Source: an uncultured Rhodopirellula sp.
GTDB taxonomy: Bacteria; Planctomycetota; Planctomycetia; Pirellulales; Pirellulaceae
Length of the DNA: 7,330 nt
Assembly (NCBI GenBank): GCA_913061385.1
Contig: CAJXTM010000164.1
Span: forward strand, 1 to 7,330
Reading direction: 5' to 3'
Of the stretch, positions 7,285 to 7,330 are shown piece by piece. Under the pieces are notes generated by a model. The model had not been told where the DNA came from. It ran no database searches and saw only the letters and a list, made by a program, of their open reading frames with translations. Every line of letters starts with the position of its first letter. Position 1 is the first letter of the stretch. Both the position numbers and the translations under genes were made by a program.

Positions 7285-7330
7285 CTGTCTCTTATACACA
7301 TCTCCGAGCCCACGAGACCGAGGCTGATCT
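7285..7330 (+). other. Nextera Read 2 / i7 adapter with index (artefact)
   Basis: The 19-bp Tn5 mosaic end CTGTCTCTTATACACATCT (7285-7303) is followed by CCGAGCCCACGAGAC (7304-7318), an 8-base i7 index CGAGGCTG (7319-7326, which I recognise as N710) and ATCT from the P7 end. It is library sequence, not genome. On the minus strand it supplies a GTG codon (7297-7299) and the spurious residues YKRQ in frame with the dockerin gene. Confidence 0.98.

Noticed and set aside
7297..7299. GTG as the start codon of the giant dockerin gene
   Set aside because: The codon lies wholly inside the adapter; the native reading frame is open to the last genomic base, 7284.
1..7330. 19-bp terminal inverted repeats at 12-30 and 7285-7303, looking like a Tn5-type element carrying two genes
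   Set aside because: The 19-mers are Tn5 mosaic ends continuing into Illumina Read 1 and Read 2/index sequences. There is no transposase and no target-site duplication. They are library adapters.

Overview
The window is a 7330-base contig, almost certainly from a metagenome or draft assembly, with untrimmed Nextera (Tn5 tagmentation) adapters at both ends (1-30 and 7285-7330). The biological sequence is 31-7284. It suggests a planctomycete, probably of the Pirellulales type. The clues are an N-terminal LERRELLA motif after a basic leader, a matrixin protease with the giant-protein domain style of that phylum, a DFGDAPDP/GEVEDY module, cadherin-like VNDAPV repeats and a dockerin. There is no Shine-Dalgarno sequence before the only visible native start codon. 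The genus cannot be fixed from sequence alone.

Layout: both real genes lie on the minus strand, so transcription runs from right to left. The upstream gene (2980-7284, 5' end missing) encodes at least 1434 residues. In order these are two partial FEF-type repeats, a DFGDAPDP-to-GEVEDY module carrying an inserted third repeat, six cadherin/Ig-like domains, a type I dockerin and an acidic C-terminal tail. A strong intrinsic terminator (2866-2904) follows it. A 412-base intergenic region also holds an A/T-armed palindrome and a short direct repeat. The downstream gene (31-2567, 3' end missing) encodes at least 845 residues: a basic leader with LERRELLA, an M10A-like matrixin catalytic domain with HESGHGIGLGH and a Met-turn, two PPC-like domains and Ig-like modules between them.

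Both products look like large, acidic, calcium-dependent extracellular or cell-surface proteins. Neither has a single cysteine in the roughly 2280 residues visible. The upstream gene shows only the C-terminal half, and the downstream gene only the N-terminal half, of what could be the same overall architecture (protease head, Ig/cadherin stalk, dockerin). They may therefore be tandem paralogues, but the sequence does not prove this. The terminator suggests they are transcribed separately. I see no RNA gene, CRISPR array, native mobile element, defence system or other clearly undescribed system. The apparent 19-bp terminal inverted repeats are library adapters.
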